In this document: positions 7,823-16,569 of the stretch, in pieces
Layout: every line of letters begins with the position of its first letter
Numbering within the stretch: the first letter of the stretch is position 1
Source of the DNA: an uncultured Sulfitobacter sp.
GTDB taxonomy: Bacteria > Pseudomonadota > Alphaproteobacteria > Rhodobacterales > Rhodobacteraceae
DNA: 64,000 nucleotides
Direction: 5' to 3'
Assembly (NCBI GenBank): GCA_947492925.1
Contig: CANLOQ010000001.1
Span: forward strand, 682,001-746,000
Translations under genes and position numbers: made by a program
The notes under the pieces: model-generated
What the model was told of the DNA's origin: nothing
Seen by the model: only the letters and a program-made list of their open reading frames with translations
Database searches by the model: none

Positions 7823-9277
7823 ATGACAATTTCCGGCGCATTATCGAATGCAATCTCCGGCTTGCGGGCCGCCGGGCGCGGTGCCGAGGTGGTCTCGGCG
7901 AATATCGCAAATGCCATGACCCCCGGCTACGGGCGCCGCGTTCTTGAACTGTCAACATCCTCAGCGGGAAGTGGTGGCGGTGTGCGCATCGACGGCATCT
8001 CCCGAATTGTGGATTCAAGCCTTGCCTCCGACCGGCGTCTGGCAGATGCACGACAAAGCAATATTCAGGGAAGTGTGAATTTCCTCACGCGGTTTGAAGA
8101 GTTTCTGGGCACACCAAATGATCCCAACTCAATCACCGCACGGCTGGCGGGTTTTGAAAACGCACTGATTACTGCCGCAAGCCGCCCGGATGCGCCGGAA
8201 CGGCTGGCAGCGACGGTGACCGAAGCCAACTCTCTGGTGCAAGGTCTGCGCGACGCGTCCGAAGGCGTTCAGGCGGCACGCAGTGCTGCCGATACGCTGA
8301 TTGCCTCGCAGGTAGACCGGCTGAACACAGCGCTGGGACAGGTAGTTGCCCTGAACCAACAGATCACAGCGGCCCAAGTGCAGGGCGGTGACGTGGCCGG
8401 CTTGCAGGATTTCCGGCAAAGGGTTCTAAATGAAATCGGTGCGCTTGTTCCGGTGCGCGATGTACCGCGCGACAACGGGCAAATCGCGCTTTACACAACC
8501 GGTGGTACCGTGTTGCTTGACGGTACGGCTGCACAAATCGGTTTTGAACGCTCCAATGTCGTGACACCGTATATGTCAGTTGAGGCGGGCACTCTGTCAG
8601 GATTGACGATCAATGGCACAGCGATACGCACCGGGTCCGATGATGGCCCCTTGCGTGGTGGTGCCATCGGTGCCCAGTTCGCGATCCGCGATGAACTGGG
8701 CGTCAACGCCCAGGCGCAGGTAGATACGCTGGCGCGGGATGTGATTGGTCGGTTTCAGGATCCCTCCGTTGATCCGACACTCGCCACAGGCGACGCAGGA
8801 TTGTTTACGGACAGCGGCGGCGCGTTCAACGCCACAGACGAGCGTGGTATCTCAGCGCGAATTGCACTTAACCCAACTGTTGACCCCGATCAGGGCGGCG
8901 CAACGTGGCGCATCCGCGATGGCATCAATGCTGTTGTTCCGGGTGCGACAGGTGATTCCAGCTTGCTGCAAAACCTGAGCGGGGCGCTAAACGAGGCTCG
9001 GGTACCGGGGAGCGGCGGTTTTGGCAGCGCGGCGTATTCCTTGATCGACCTGACTGCGACGATTACCGCAGGTATCGGTTCTGACCGCGCGGGTGCAGAA
9101 CAGGAACTTGCCTATTCGGCGTCCCGACTGACAGAGTTGACCGAACGCCAGCTGGCCGAAGGTGTGGACACAGACGCGGAGTTTCAGCGCCTTTTGCTGA
9201 TCGAACAATCCTATGCGGCCAACGCCCGCGTCATCGAAGCCGTTGAAGAAATGATGCAAACAATCCTGAGGCTGTAA
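7823..9277 (+). CDS. flgK: Flagellar hook-associated protein 1 (HAP1)
   Basis: FlgK forms the hook-filament junction together with FlgL. The 484-residue product has the axial N-terminal motif SNAISGLRAAGRGAEVVSANIAN with MTPGYGRR after it, helical segments in the first 170 residues, and the C-terminal motif LLIEQSYAANARVIEAVEEM. A good AGGAG precedes the ATG. It is followed after three bases by flgL, so the two are almost certainly co-transcribed. It is shorter than enterobacterial FlgK (about 547 residues), the difference lying in the middle domain. Confidence 0.93.
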   Translation: MTISGALSNAISGLRAAGRGAEVVSANIANAMTPGYGRRVLELSTSSAGSGGGVRIDGISRIVDSSLASDRRLADARQSNIQGSVNFLTRFEEFLGTPNDPNSITARLAGFENALITAASRPDAPERLAATVTEANSLVQGLRDASEGVQAARSAADTLIASQVDRLNTALGQVVALNQQITAAQVQGGDVAGLQDFRQRVLNEIGALVPVRDVPRDNGQIALYTTGGTVLLDGTAAQIGFERSNVVTPYMSVEAGTLSGLTINGTAIRTGSDDGPLRGGAIGAQFAIRDELGVNAQAQVDTLARDVIGRFQDPSVDPTLATGDAGLFTDSGGAFNATDERGISARIALNPTVDPDQGGATWRIRDGINAVVPGATGDSSLLQNLSGALNEARVPGSGGFGSAAYSLIDLTATITAGIGSDRAGAEQELAYSASRLTELTERQLAEGVDTDAEFQRLLLIEQSYAANARVIEAVEEMMQTILRL

Positions 9278-9280
9278 ACC

Positions 9281-10285
9281 ATGTCAGTAACCACGCTAGG
9301 CGATCTATCCAGTTCTTATGCGCTGCGCCAGCGCAACGTCGCGCTGCGCCAGCAAATCGACCGATTGACCAATGAACTTGCCACCGGGCAGGTCGGGGAT
9401 GTTCGTGATGTGCTTGCTGGCAATTACAGCTATCTGACCAACATTGAACGCCGCAGCAGCATCCTTGAAGGTTACGGGGTGGCCACTGCCGAGGCCGGTC
9501 TTTACGCCGACGCGATGCAAAACGCACTCGGCACCTTCAACACCTTTGCGTCTGACCTCTCCTTTAGTCTGTTGACCACGGGGAACAGCGCGGTTGGCGT
9601 GCCCGGAACAGTCATGGGCGCAGAAGCAGAAAACGCGCTGAACGGAATGATCGGGGCCATCAATACCAAGGCCGCCGGGCGCTATCTGTTTTCAGGTGTT
9701 GCGACGGACCGCCCGCCACTGGCAAACGCAGATGCAATAATGACTGGCTTGCGTACTGCCGTCGCGGGTGCCACGACCCCCGATGATATTCTGGCTTCAG
9801 CCGAGGCCTGGTTCAACGACCCTGCCGGCTTTGAAGCAGCATTCTACAGCGGGGGCACCGCTGCAATCGCGCCGTTCAACCTGTCAAATACCGAAAGTGT
9901 AACGCTGGATGTGCGTGCAATTGATCCAAAACTTGTCGAGACTTTGCGCTTCACCGCCGTTGCCGCGCTGGCAAGCGATCCTGCCTCGGGTCTGAGTGAT
10001 CAAGAACAGGCAGAATTGTTCAGTAAAGCGGGACAGGGGCTTTTGACCGCCCAAGACAATATCGTCGCATTACGCGCGGACGTTGGCTTTGCCGAAAACC
10101 AAATCGACAAGGTTGCGGCGCGCAACGCAGCAGAGGAAACAAGTCTGGAGTTTGCAAAAATCGCATTGTTGGAAATTGACCCGTTCGAGGCTGCCACCCG
10201 GCTGGAGGAAGCGCAGTTTCAGCTGCAGAGCCTCTACTCTGTGACTGTGAAGATGTCCCAGTTGTCATTGGTGAACTTCCTGTGA
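9281..10285 (+). CDS. flgL: Flagellar hook-associated protein 3 (HAP3)
   Basis: FlgL is the second junction protein, between FlgK and the flagellin filament. The 334-residue product resembles flagellin at both ends: an N-terminal coiled region (LRQRNVALRQQIDRLTNELATGQVGD) and a C-terminal helix ending LEEAQFQLQSLYSVTVKMSQLSLVNFL. The KAAGRYLFSG motif in the middle is typical of FlgL. The stop codon overlaps the GTG start of flgI in the sequence GTGA, indicating translational coupling. Confidence 0.92.
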   Translation: MSVTTLGDLSSSYALRQRNVALRQQIDRLTNELATGQVGDVRDVLAGNYSYLTNIERRSSILEGYGVATAEAGLYADAMQNALGTFNTFASDLSFSLLTTGNSAVGVPGTVMGAEAENALNGMIGAINTKAAGRYLFSGVATDRPPLANADAIMTGLRTAVAGATTPDDILASAEAWFNDPAGFEAAFYSGGTAAIAPFNLSNTESVTLDVRAIDPKLVETLRFTAVAALASDPASGLSDQEQAELFSKAGQGLLTAQDNIVALRADVGFAENQIDKVAARNAAEETSLEFAKIALLEIDPFEAATRLEEAQFQLQSLYSVTVKMSQLSLVNFL

Positions 10286-11385
10286 GGCGGCTTTGCGCAG
10301 GCGTCTTGGTCTTTCTGATCACAGCAATGACAGCCGCCGCCACACCGGTTCGGATCAAGGATTTGGTCGATTTTGACGGGGTGCGAGGCAATGACCTTGT
10401 CGGGTACGGCCTTGTCGTTGGCTTGAACGGAACCGGAGACGGGTTACGCAACGCGCCTTTCACCGAAGACATCATGACCAATATTCTTGAGCGGCTTGGC
10501 GTAAATGTTACCGGCGAACAATTCCGGCCTAAAAATGTGGCAGCGGTGCTTGTGACGTCGACTCTACCGTCGTTTGCCCGCGCTGGCAGTCAGATTGATG
10601 TGACTGTTTCAGCCATTGGCGACGCCAAAAGTCTGATGGGCGGCACGCTTATCATGACCCCATTGAACGCAGCGGATGGGGAAATCTATGCGGTTGCGCA
10701 AGGGACGATAATTGCCGGAGGTGCGGTGGCCGAAGGGGACGCTGGCGGCGTGACGCAGGGTGTTCCAACTGCGGGCACGATCCCTGCCGGGGCGAGAGTT
10801 GAGCGCGAAATTGAATTTCAACTCACTTCGCTGACTGACCTACGTCTTGCATTGCGTGAAGCAGACTTCACAACCGCCGACAGAATTGAGCGGGCCATCA
10901 ACAGCAACTTTGGCAGACAGGTCGCGCTGATGTTGGACAGTGGCACGGTGCAATTGGACGTGCCGCGCATGAATATGCGGTCCGTCGCCCATGCCCTAAG
11001 CAGGATTGAAAATATTGAGGTTGAACCAGAACGGAAGGCACGGGTTGTTGTCGATCAAAGCTCCGGGACCATTGTGATGGGCGAAGATGTGCGCATTTCC
11101 CGAGTGGCGGTGAGCCAAGGCAATCTAACACTTCGGATACAGGAACAGCCGCTGGTTGTTCAGCCCAATCCGTTTTCACAAGGGCAGACGGTCGTGGTGC
11201 CACGCACAAATGCCGCGATCGAAGAGGAGCCGGGCATCTCCCTTGCTGAGGTCCAACCGGGCACCTCTTTATCCGAGGTCGTTGCGGGGCTGAATGCTCT
11301 TGGCGTCGCGCCCCGGGACATGATTGATATTCTCAAGAGCATTAAAGCCGCGGGCGCGTTGCATGCAGAGTTTGTTGTGCGGTAA
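10282..11385 (+). CDS. flgI: Flagellar P-ring protein precursor
   Basis: FlgI builds the periplasmic P ring around the rod in the peptidoglycan layer. The 367-residue product starts with a Sec signal peptide (about 21 residues, ending AAATPV) and then the strongly conserved RIKDLVDFDGVRGNDLVGYGLVVGLNGTGDG. Later it has MNMRSVAHALSRIENIEVEPE and the C-terminal LGVAPRDMIDILKSIKAAGALHAEFVV. Start is the GTG at 10282, which overlaps the flgL stop. Length is normal for the family. It is the last gene of this plus-strand block. Confidence 0.96.
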   Translation: MRRLCAGVLVFLITAMTAAATPVRIKDLVDFDGVRGNDLVGYGLVVGLNGTGDGLRNAPFTEDIMTNILERLGVNVTGEQFRPKNVAAVLVTSTLPSFARAGSQIDVTVSAIGDAKSLMGGTLIMTPLNAADGEIYAVAQGTIIAGGAVAEGDAGGVTQGVPTAGTIPAGARVEREIEFQLTSLTDLRLALREADFTTADRIERAINSNFGRQVALMLDSGTVQLDVPRMNMRSVAHALSRIENIEVEPERKARVVVDQSSGTIVMGEDVRISRVAVSQGNLTLRIQEQPLVVQPNPFSQGQTVVVPRTNAAIEEEPGISLAEVQPGTSLSEVVAGLNALGVAPRDMIDILKSIKAAGALHAEFVVR

Positions 11386-11391
11386 CCCCCT

Positions 11392-12543
11392 TCATCTGAG
11401 CCGGATCTGACGGAGCAACAGCGCAGTCAAACCGGGCCAGATTCCTGCGTGGCGCGCAAGAATGATTGCGGCAAGAGCTGCACTTGCCAGATGTATTGTC
11501 GCAAGGCACTTCGCCGCGAAGAGTGCGGTGGGAGTTGCGCTTATAAATGCACTACCGATCAGCAGGACGATGGCGGCACTGTCGATTAGAATTTTCGTTC
11601 GGGCATTTTGTGTTGTGTGCAGTAACAATGTCGTAGCGCCAAATAGCGCAGGTGCCGAAGCAGCAAGCACGGTCCATCCCAGTACGGCACTGAACGGGCC
11701 GCCCGTTAAGGCAAGCCAATGTTGGATATAAGGGCCCGCCATCAGCGCCAGCAGTGCAAGGCCCCCACCAACCAAAAGAAATCCCAGATTAATCCGCGCC
11801 GCCATCGTGATGAACGCAGATTTGTTATGGTTTTGGTATGTTGTGCGCAAAGGGCGTGCAGCCGCGCCACCCAGATGACGCAGCCCGAATACTACTATCA
11901 AGCTCAGCCCGCGCGCAGCCAAATAGGTCAATGATTGTTCATGCGGTAGGACAGCTGTCACGAGCGGTAGGTCACCGAATTGCATCAACGCCGCCATGCC
12001 ACCAGATTGAAACGGGTTTTCTGTAGCAAAGGATTTTCTAAGCGCACCGGCATTGAAAAGTAGCAGCGCCAGATAGAGCATCAAAACTCCGGCCAGAATG
12101 ACATCGGTGCCAATGCCACCGACCATATCCGTTACAAGGATCCAAATTGAGACAAAGATCAAGCGAAGCGGAATCAACCACTTCAGGAACCCAGCCGCAA
12201 TTGAAGTGAGGCATAACTTAAGCAGGCAGGTCAAAAGGATCAGGCCAAGCATACACAGGGCCGCGAAGGGGCCGCTTTGGTATAGATCGAAAAAACCAAA
12301 GTGAAATAGGAGAATGAACAGACAACAAACAGCAACCCAAAGAGACAGAACGTATCCAATTCGTTCACTTTGTGTTCTGTGACGTGATCCGGCTGTCTCG
12401 CAGATCATGGCACTTAGACATTCCGCGATCATAAACGTGCCGATGATCAGCGCCAAACCTTCGGTTGCGTCTCCGTTTGCCAGCAATAGCAGCAGACTGA
12501 ACCAGCCAGCAGAAAGACAGACCAAAACCGGACCCGCTTTCAC
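11392..12543 (-). CDS. Polytopic membrane protein, possible flippase-like (MOP superfamily) protein
   Basis: A 383-residue, very hydrophobic protein with roughly 10-12 predicted helices. The broad pattern (paired helices, an AARGLSLIVVFGLRHLGGAAARPL loop, a second half with LGWTVLAASAPALFGATTLLL) recalls polysaccharide-flippase or MATE-like proteins, but I see no decisive motif. It is the only non-flagellar-looking gene inside the flagellar cluster, lying convergent with flgI (six-base gap) and upstream of nothing else on its strand. The GTG start overlaps the stop of a 26-codon leader ORF (GTGA). A role in flagellin or surface glycan export is only a guess. Confidence 0.5.
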   Translation of the reverse strand: MKAGPVLVCLSAGWFSLLLLLANGDATEGLALIIGTFMIAECLSAMICETAGSRHRTQSERIGYVLSLWVAVCCLFILLFHFGFFDLYQSGPFAALCMLGLILLTCLLKLCLTSIAAGFLKWLIPLRLIFVSIWILVTDMVGGIGTDVILAGVLMLYLALLLFNAGALRKSFATENPFQSGGMAALMQFGDLPLVTAVLPHEQSLTYLAARGLSLIVVFGLRHLGGAAARPLRTTYQNHNKSAFITMAARINLGFLLVGGGLALLALMAGPYIQHWLALTGGPFSAVLGWTVLAASAPALFGATTLLLHTTQNARTKILIDSAAIVLLIGSAFISATPTALFAAKCLATIHLASAALAAIILARHAGIWPGLTALLLRQIRLR

Positions 12544-12620
12544 TGCGCGCTCATCCGGATTGCTTGACGATAGAACTGCATGGTTTGTCTTGCCCCTTTT
12601 CCCTTTAGCTTGCGTGACAT
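12540..12620 (-). CDS. Possible 26-residue leader peptide ORF
   Basis: A short ATG-started frame preceded by GAGG encodes a basic 26-residue peptide beginning MSRKLKGKGARQ. Its TGA overlaps the GTG start of the 383-residue membrane protein in the four bases GTGA. The same arrangement couples other genes in this cluster. It may serve to deliver ribosomes to the weak GTG start, or it may be a remnant of an N-terminal extension separated by a frameshift. No homology is recognised; this is a low-confidence call from position and ribosome-binding site only. Confidence 0.3.
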   Translation of the reverse strand: MSRKLKGKGARQTMQFYRQAIRMSAQ

Positions 12621-12695
12621 ACCTCAGGGGTGTGGGGCGAAGATGAAGACCGACGGAAAAGATGCTGCTGGTTTATAACAAAACCGGTGGGCCGC

Positions 12696-13433
12696 TCAGA
12701 AGTAGCTGCGAACAAGGCTGCCAGCGATCAAGCTCCACCCATCGGCAACGACAAAAAACGCCAGCTTGAACGGAAGGGATACGATGGCGGGCGGGACCAT
12801 CATCATGCCCATCGACATTAAAATTGCTGCCACAACCAGATCAATGATCAGGAATGGCAGGAAAATCAGGAAACCAACCTGAAAGGCGCGGGAAATCTCT
12901 GACAGCAAAAAACTCGGTACAAGCACAGAGAGAGGCGCATCCGGTACAGGTTGTGCATCAATTGTATCGGGGCGCAGCTCTGCCATTGCGAAAAAGGTTT
13001 CGGGGTCAAGACGTGCTGCCATAAAAACCCGGAAGGGTTCGAGAGTGCGGGCAAAAGCAGTTTCAGCGTCGATCTCTTCAGCTGTCAGGGGCGCAATACC
13101 GTTTTCCCAAGCTGCGGTAAAAACCGGTTCCATCACGAAATATGTAAGGAACAGCGCCAGGCTGACGACCAACATGTTCGGCGGCGATTGCTGCAGGCCA
13201 ATGGCCTGTCGCAGGATGGACAGCACCGTTACGATGAACGGAAAGCAAGTCACCATGATTGCCAGTCCCGGCGCAATGCTCAGCACTGTGATCAGGGCAA
13301 AAAGCTGTATTGTTCTGGCGGAAAGCGAGCTTTCGTCGCCCAGCGAGAACGAGAATTCCTGTGCCGTGACAATCCCCGGCCAGACACAAAGCAGGCTGAT
13401 CAGGGCGAGAGAGAAAAGCCTGCACTGCCTCAC
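12696..13433 (-). CDS. fliP: Flagellar type III export gate protein FliP
   Basis: FliP is the main pore-forming subunit of the flagellar export gate in the inner membrane. The 245-residue product has a cleavable signal peptide (first about 24 residues, ending VTAQ), as usual for FliP. Conserved blocks follow: FIVTVLSILRQAIGLQQSPPNMLVVSLALFLTYFVM, a periplasmic loop, SFLLSEISRAFQVGFLIFLPFLIIDLVVA and MMMVPPAIVSLPFKLAFFV. The GTG start at 13433 overlaps the fliN stop by four bases. It ends the operon fliF-fliH-fliN-fliP. Confidence 0.96.
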   Translation of the reverse strand: MRQCRLFSLALISLLCVWPGIVTAQEFSFSLGDESSLSARTIQLFALITVLSIAPGLAIMVTCFPFIVTVLSILRQAIGLQQSPPNMLVVSLALFLTYFVMEPVFTAAWENGIAPLTAEEIDAETAFARTLEPFRVFMAARLDPETFFAMAELRPDTIDAQPVPDAPLSVLVPSFLLSEISRAFQVGFLIFLPFLIIDLVVAAILMSMGMMMVPPAIVSLPFKLAFFVVADGWSLIAGSLVRSYF

Positions 13434-13723
13434 GACGCGGTTTGAAACTTCATGATCTCGGTCAGGCGCACAAAAAGCTGTCCGCTGGTATCACCTTCTT
13501 TTTCTTCCAGCATGCCACGGGCGATCAACCGCTCACCGACATAAAGTTCAACCGGGTCATCAACCTTGGTATCAAGCGTGAGCAGGGCATTCTCTCCCAT
13601 TGCCACAAGTTCGCGGATTTGAGGGCGCGCTTTACCAACACAAACGCTGACTTCAATCGGGACCGCCGTGAACGGATTTGTGGGATCAGCTGCCGGATCG
13701 GCAGCGGTGGAGTGATCATCCAT
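13430..13723 (-). CDS. fliN: Flagellar C-ring switch protein FliN
   Basis: FliN forms the lower part of the cytoplasmic C ring and binds the export apparatus. The 97-residue product has an acidic, variable N-terminus and a SpoA domain: IPIEVSVCVGKARPQIRELVAMGENALLTLD-type sequence, then DPVELYVGERLIARGML. The ATG at 13723 has GGAG upstream and overlaps the fliH-like stop by eight bases. A longer frame to 13792 lies inside the upstream gene and is not used. Neither FliM nor FliG is found near it. Confidence 0.9.
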   Translation of the reverse strand: MDDHSTAADPAADPTNPFTAVPIEVSVCVGKARPQIRELVAMGENALLTLDTKVDDPVELYVGERLIARGMLEEKEGDTSGQLFVRLTEIMKFQTAS

Positions 13724-14315
13724 TTGGGATCTCCTTTTTGTCGCTGTGGAAGAATGCTTCGATGGCCGATGTTGCGCCTTCAAGAACCGCATCCAGGTTG
13801 ATTTCTCTTTCCCGATCGTTGACCCGCAGGTAAATCTGGCCGCTGCTTAATGCCTGTTCAGATGTCACTGTGAAGGGCGCAGAAGTGTTTTCACTAACCA
13901 GCTTCTCGATCAGAGCCTGTTTTTCCGGTGCAACTGCAATTTCGATAATATTGCGGCCTTCCTGATCCATCAGTTCGGCCAGTTGTTGGTTGATCTGTGG
14001 TCCGATGCTTTGCTCTGCGATTTTTGGAAGCAGCTTTGTCACAAGGCTGATCAGGATCGGCCGCATGCCTTCGCTTAGTTTGACGTAGGCCTCTTGGTAG
14101 GTAAAAGACATATCCTGTATGGTCTGAACGAAGTCCTCGGTCAGTTTCGCGTCGGTCTGTCCCTGCGCCTTAATCGCGTCGTCCCAGCCGTCTTGGTATC
14201 CCGCCTCGAAAGAATCCAATTTGGCCCCTTCCAATTCCTCCTGAGAGGTCTCAATCGCGTCGGGCGACAAATCATCCGGCACGCTAAAGTTTCGATATCG
14301 GTTGGACAATGACAT
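13716..14315 (-). CDS. fliH: FliH-like flagellar export ATPase regulator
   Basis: FliH holds the FliI ATPase and brings it to the export gate and C ring. This 199-residue product sits between fliF and fliN, where many bacteria have fliG, but it does not look like FliG. It has an acidic N-terminus, the FEAGYQDGWDDAI segment typical of the FliH glycine-repeat or coiled region, a helical middle and a C-terminal half resembling the FliH/YscL domain (LVTKLLPKIAEQSIGP...; SSGQIYLRVNDREREINLD). The ATG at 14315 shares one base with the fliF stop (TGATG). The family call is based on pattern and position; divergence is strong. Confidence 0.7.
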   Translation of the reverse strand: MSLSNRYRNFSVPDDLSPDAIETSQEELEGAKLDSFEAGYQDGWDDAIKAQGQTDAKLTEDFVQTIQDMSFTYQEAYVKLSEGMRPILISLVTKLLPKIAEQSIGPQINQQLAELMDQEGRNIIEIAVAPEKQALIEKLVSENTSAPFTVTSEQALSSGQIYLRVNDREREINLDAVLEGATSAIEAFFHSDKKEIPNG

Positions 14316-15970
14316 CAAGCGCTTTCCTCCTTGTCTTCAAGCCAGCTGCGTAACACCTCGACGGTTTCCTCCTGTCGGTCCCCGATCATGGCGCGCAGGC
14401 GTTCCACTGGATCGGCAGAGGGACCACCCATCACAGGAAGATCAGGCAAATCGCTCATATCGGCACTGAAGTCTGGATTGATGTCGAGTGGGGGCAGGTC
14501 ACCCATGCCATCGGCTACTTCGCCATCAAGAGCCGACGTGCCTGCGCGCCCAGCACTTTCATCCGTTGGCGGAAGCGCAGGAACACCGGCCGCCACCGCG
14601 TCCGGTTGCCGCGACAGCACCGGGCGCACCACGAACAGTCCAAGAATGAGCGTAACAAGAGCGAGTATCGCCATCTGGATTGCTGACATCAAATCAATGT
14701 CCATTCCGGCCAAAAGTGATGTCTCTGCACTTGTTCCGGTGGGAGAAACGGACAGCAGCGCCATCGACTTAATTGTAATCACATCGCCCCGTGCCTCATC
14801 ATACCCAACGGCTGACGAAACAAGCTCTCGTAACGCTTCCAGCTCAGTGTCGGCTCTTGGTTCAGGTACGGTCTCACCAGCGGGGTTTATCGTTGCCGCC
14901 TCATTGACAAGCACAGCAACGGTCACCCGTTTGATCGCACCGGGCGCGCGCACGATTTCGCGTTCAGTTTCCGATACTTCGTAGTTGACCCGCTCGCGTG
15001 TTTCGCTGTTTTGCGAAGAGGAACTGTCTGCCTGCCCTCCACCTTCCTGATCTGGCAGATTACTTGCTACGGTTACGTCGCCGTTGCCCGCATCCTGAGA
15101 CGTGTTTGACCGCTCCTCCGTGTCAGTGCTGATTGCCACACGGCTTTCAGGGTCAAAGATGCGTTCGCGAATTGCCTCGCTTTCGGTGACAGTATCGACA
15201 CTGACCTCAACCACCGCATTCCCAAAGCCAACGCGTGCCTCAAGCAGGCGCTGCACCCGGTCGCGCAGAACCATACTGATATCATCACCACCGACAGCAG
15301 GTGCGGCGTCGTCTGCCTGGCCGATCAAGGTGCCATTGGCGTCAATGACGGCGACATCTTCGGGTGCCAGCCCGGCCACGGCAGATGCTACCAGAAACCT
15401 TACTGCCTTGGCCTGCGCTGCCGTCACCGATCCACCGGTAGGCGTGATCGAGATAGAAGCCTTGGGTGTCACCCCGCGTTGAAAAGGATTTGATCCGGTG
15501 CTGGCGATGTGAACGCGCGCCATCGAAATCTGGGGATTGGCGACAATCGTGCGCGCCAATTCACCCTCTTTCGCTCGCCAATACGCGGCATCGAACATTT
15601 GTGATGTGGTACCAAAGCCGCTGAGCGTATCCAGCAGTTCGTACCCCTGATTGCTGTTTGCAGGCAGCCCCTCGCTGGCCAGGGTCAGACGCAATTCATC
15701 ACGTTGTTTGGAATCAACAAAGATTGACCCGCCGCGCACATCAAATGCAACGCCGCGTTGTTCAAGGGTGCGCACCACGTCTCCGGCAGTGCCGCTCTCC
15801 AGCCCTGCGTAAAGCAATGTCATCGATGGTGCTGTCGCCATCCGGGACATTGCAATCACCGCAAAGAACATCGCCCCAGTCGCAAGAATCACGATGATTT
15901 GCCGGCGCAGATCAAGCTGCGTCCAAACTTTCAGTAATTGCTGCACAATCGCCTCCGCTTGCCCCGACAT
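14315..15970 (-). CDS. fliF: Flagellar MS-ring protein FliF
   Basis: FliF assembles the MS ring, the first membrane structure of the basal body. The 551-residue product has a transmembrane helix near 24-42, the YscJ-like ring-building region (LLYAGLESGTAGDVVRTLEQRGV; SNQGYELLD; ARVHIAS), a Ser/Gln-rich loop, NYEVSETEREIVRAPGAIKRVTVAVLV, a second transmembrane helix near 430-450 and an acidic C-terminal tail. The tail (VERLRAMIGDRQEETVEVLRSWLE) is the usual FliG-binding segment, implying a FliG exists elsewhere in the genome. It heads the minus-strand operon and is divergent from fliL with a CtrA-like box between. Confidence 0.95.
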   Translation of the reverse strand: MSGQAEAIVQQLLKVWTQLDLRRQIIVILATGAMFFAVIAMSRMATAPSMTLLYAGLESGTAGDVVRTLEQRGVAFDVRGGSIFVDSKQRDELRLTLASEGLPANSNQGYELLDTLSGFGTTSQMFDAAYWRAKEGELARTIVANPQISMARVHIASTGSNPFQRGVTPKASISITPTGGSVTAAQAKAVRFLVASAVAGLAPEDVAVIDANGTLIGQADDAAPAVGGDDISMVLRDRVQRLLEARVGFGNAVVEVSVDTVTESEAIRERIFDPESRVAISTDTEERSNTSQDAGNGDVTVASNLPDQEGGGQADSSSSQNSETRERVNYEVSETEREIVRAPGAIKRVTVAVLVNEAATINPAGETVPEPRADTELEALRELVSSAVGYDEARGDVITIKSMALLSVSPTGTSAETSLLAGMDIDLMSAIQMAILALVTLILGLFVVRPVLSRQPDAVAAGVPALPPTDESAGRAGTSALDGEVADGMGDLPPLDINPDFSADMSDLPDLPVMGGPSADPVERLRAMIGDRQEETVEVLRSWLEDKEESA

Positions 15971-16006
15971 TCTGCCGGGAGTGATGCCACAGATGACCGA
16001 TGGGGC

Positions 16007-16021
16007 TTAACATTCGGTTAG
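16007..16021. promoter_or_regulatory. CtrA-like box between fliF and fliL
   Basis: TTAA, seven bases, TTAG: one mismatch from TTAA-N7-TTAA. It lies 37 bases upstream of the fliF start and 47 bases upstream of the fliL start, so one site could serve both divergent operons. Confidence 0.5.
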
Positions 16022-16067
16022 CTCTATCGGGGCTATAAGCGGCATCGCAGCAAGAATTGGATGCACC

Positions 16068-16559
16068 ATGTCAGATAAACCGCCCTCAGAAGACGACCCG
16101 CCAAAGAAGAAATCAAAACTGCCACTTGTTCTTGGCCTTGTTCTTGCGCTTGTCGGGGGGGGCGGTGGTTTCTTTGCGACCTTCAGCGGCATGATTCTGA
16201 GCGATACGTCCGAAAGCGCTGACGTTCCGCAGGCAAAGGCAAAAGAGACCGCTGGCTTGGATATCGAATATGTCGCCGTCGATCCGTTGGTGATTTCCCT
16301 CAGGTCGCCGTCGAATGCGAAACACCTGAAGTTTCGTGCGCATCTTGAGGTTCGCGCAGCTGCGAAGGAGGACGTCGAAAAGGTTCTGCCCCGCGTGATT
16401 GATGTGCTGAACAGCTATTTGCGGGCGTTAGAACCAGAGGACCTTGAGGATTCGTCAGCTTTAACGCGATTGCGAGCTCAAATGCTCCGTCGTGTGCAGG
16501 TGGTGACCGGAGAAGGGAAGGTAAACGACCTTCTGATTATGGAATTCGTTTTAACCTGA
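16068..16559 (+). CDS. fliL: Flagellar basal-body-associated protein FliL
   Basis: FliL surrounds the stator and supports torque or stator stability. The 163-residue protein has a charged cytoplasmic start (DDPPKKKSK), one membrane helix at about 18-45 and a periplasmic SPFH-like domain with the FliL pattern VDPLVISLRS, LKFRAHLEVR and a C-terminal LLIMEFVLT. It opens the plus-strand block fliL-orf132-motE-motA-orf776. A second FliL-like gene exists in this window at 26062. Confidence 0.9.
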   Translation: MSDKPPSEDDPPKKKSKLPLVLGLVLALVGGGGGFFATFSGMILSDTSESADVPQAKAKETAGLDIEYVAVDPLVISLRSPSNAKHLKFRAHLEVRAAAKEDVEKVLPRVIDVLNSYLRALEPEDLEDSSALTRLRAQMLRRVQVVTGEGKVNDLLIMEFVLT

Positions 16560-16569
16560 AAGGCATCAG

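Noticed and set aside
13716-14315. The gene between fliF and fliN as fliG
   Set aside because: Position fits but the length (199) and the acidic, helical FliH-like sequence do not match FliG (about 330 residues with its charged C-terminal torque helix).
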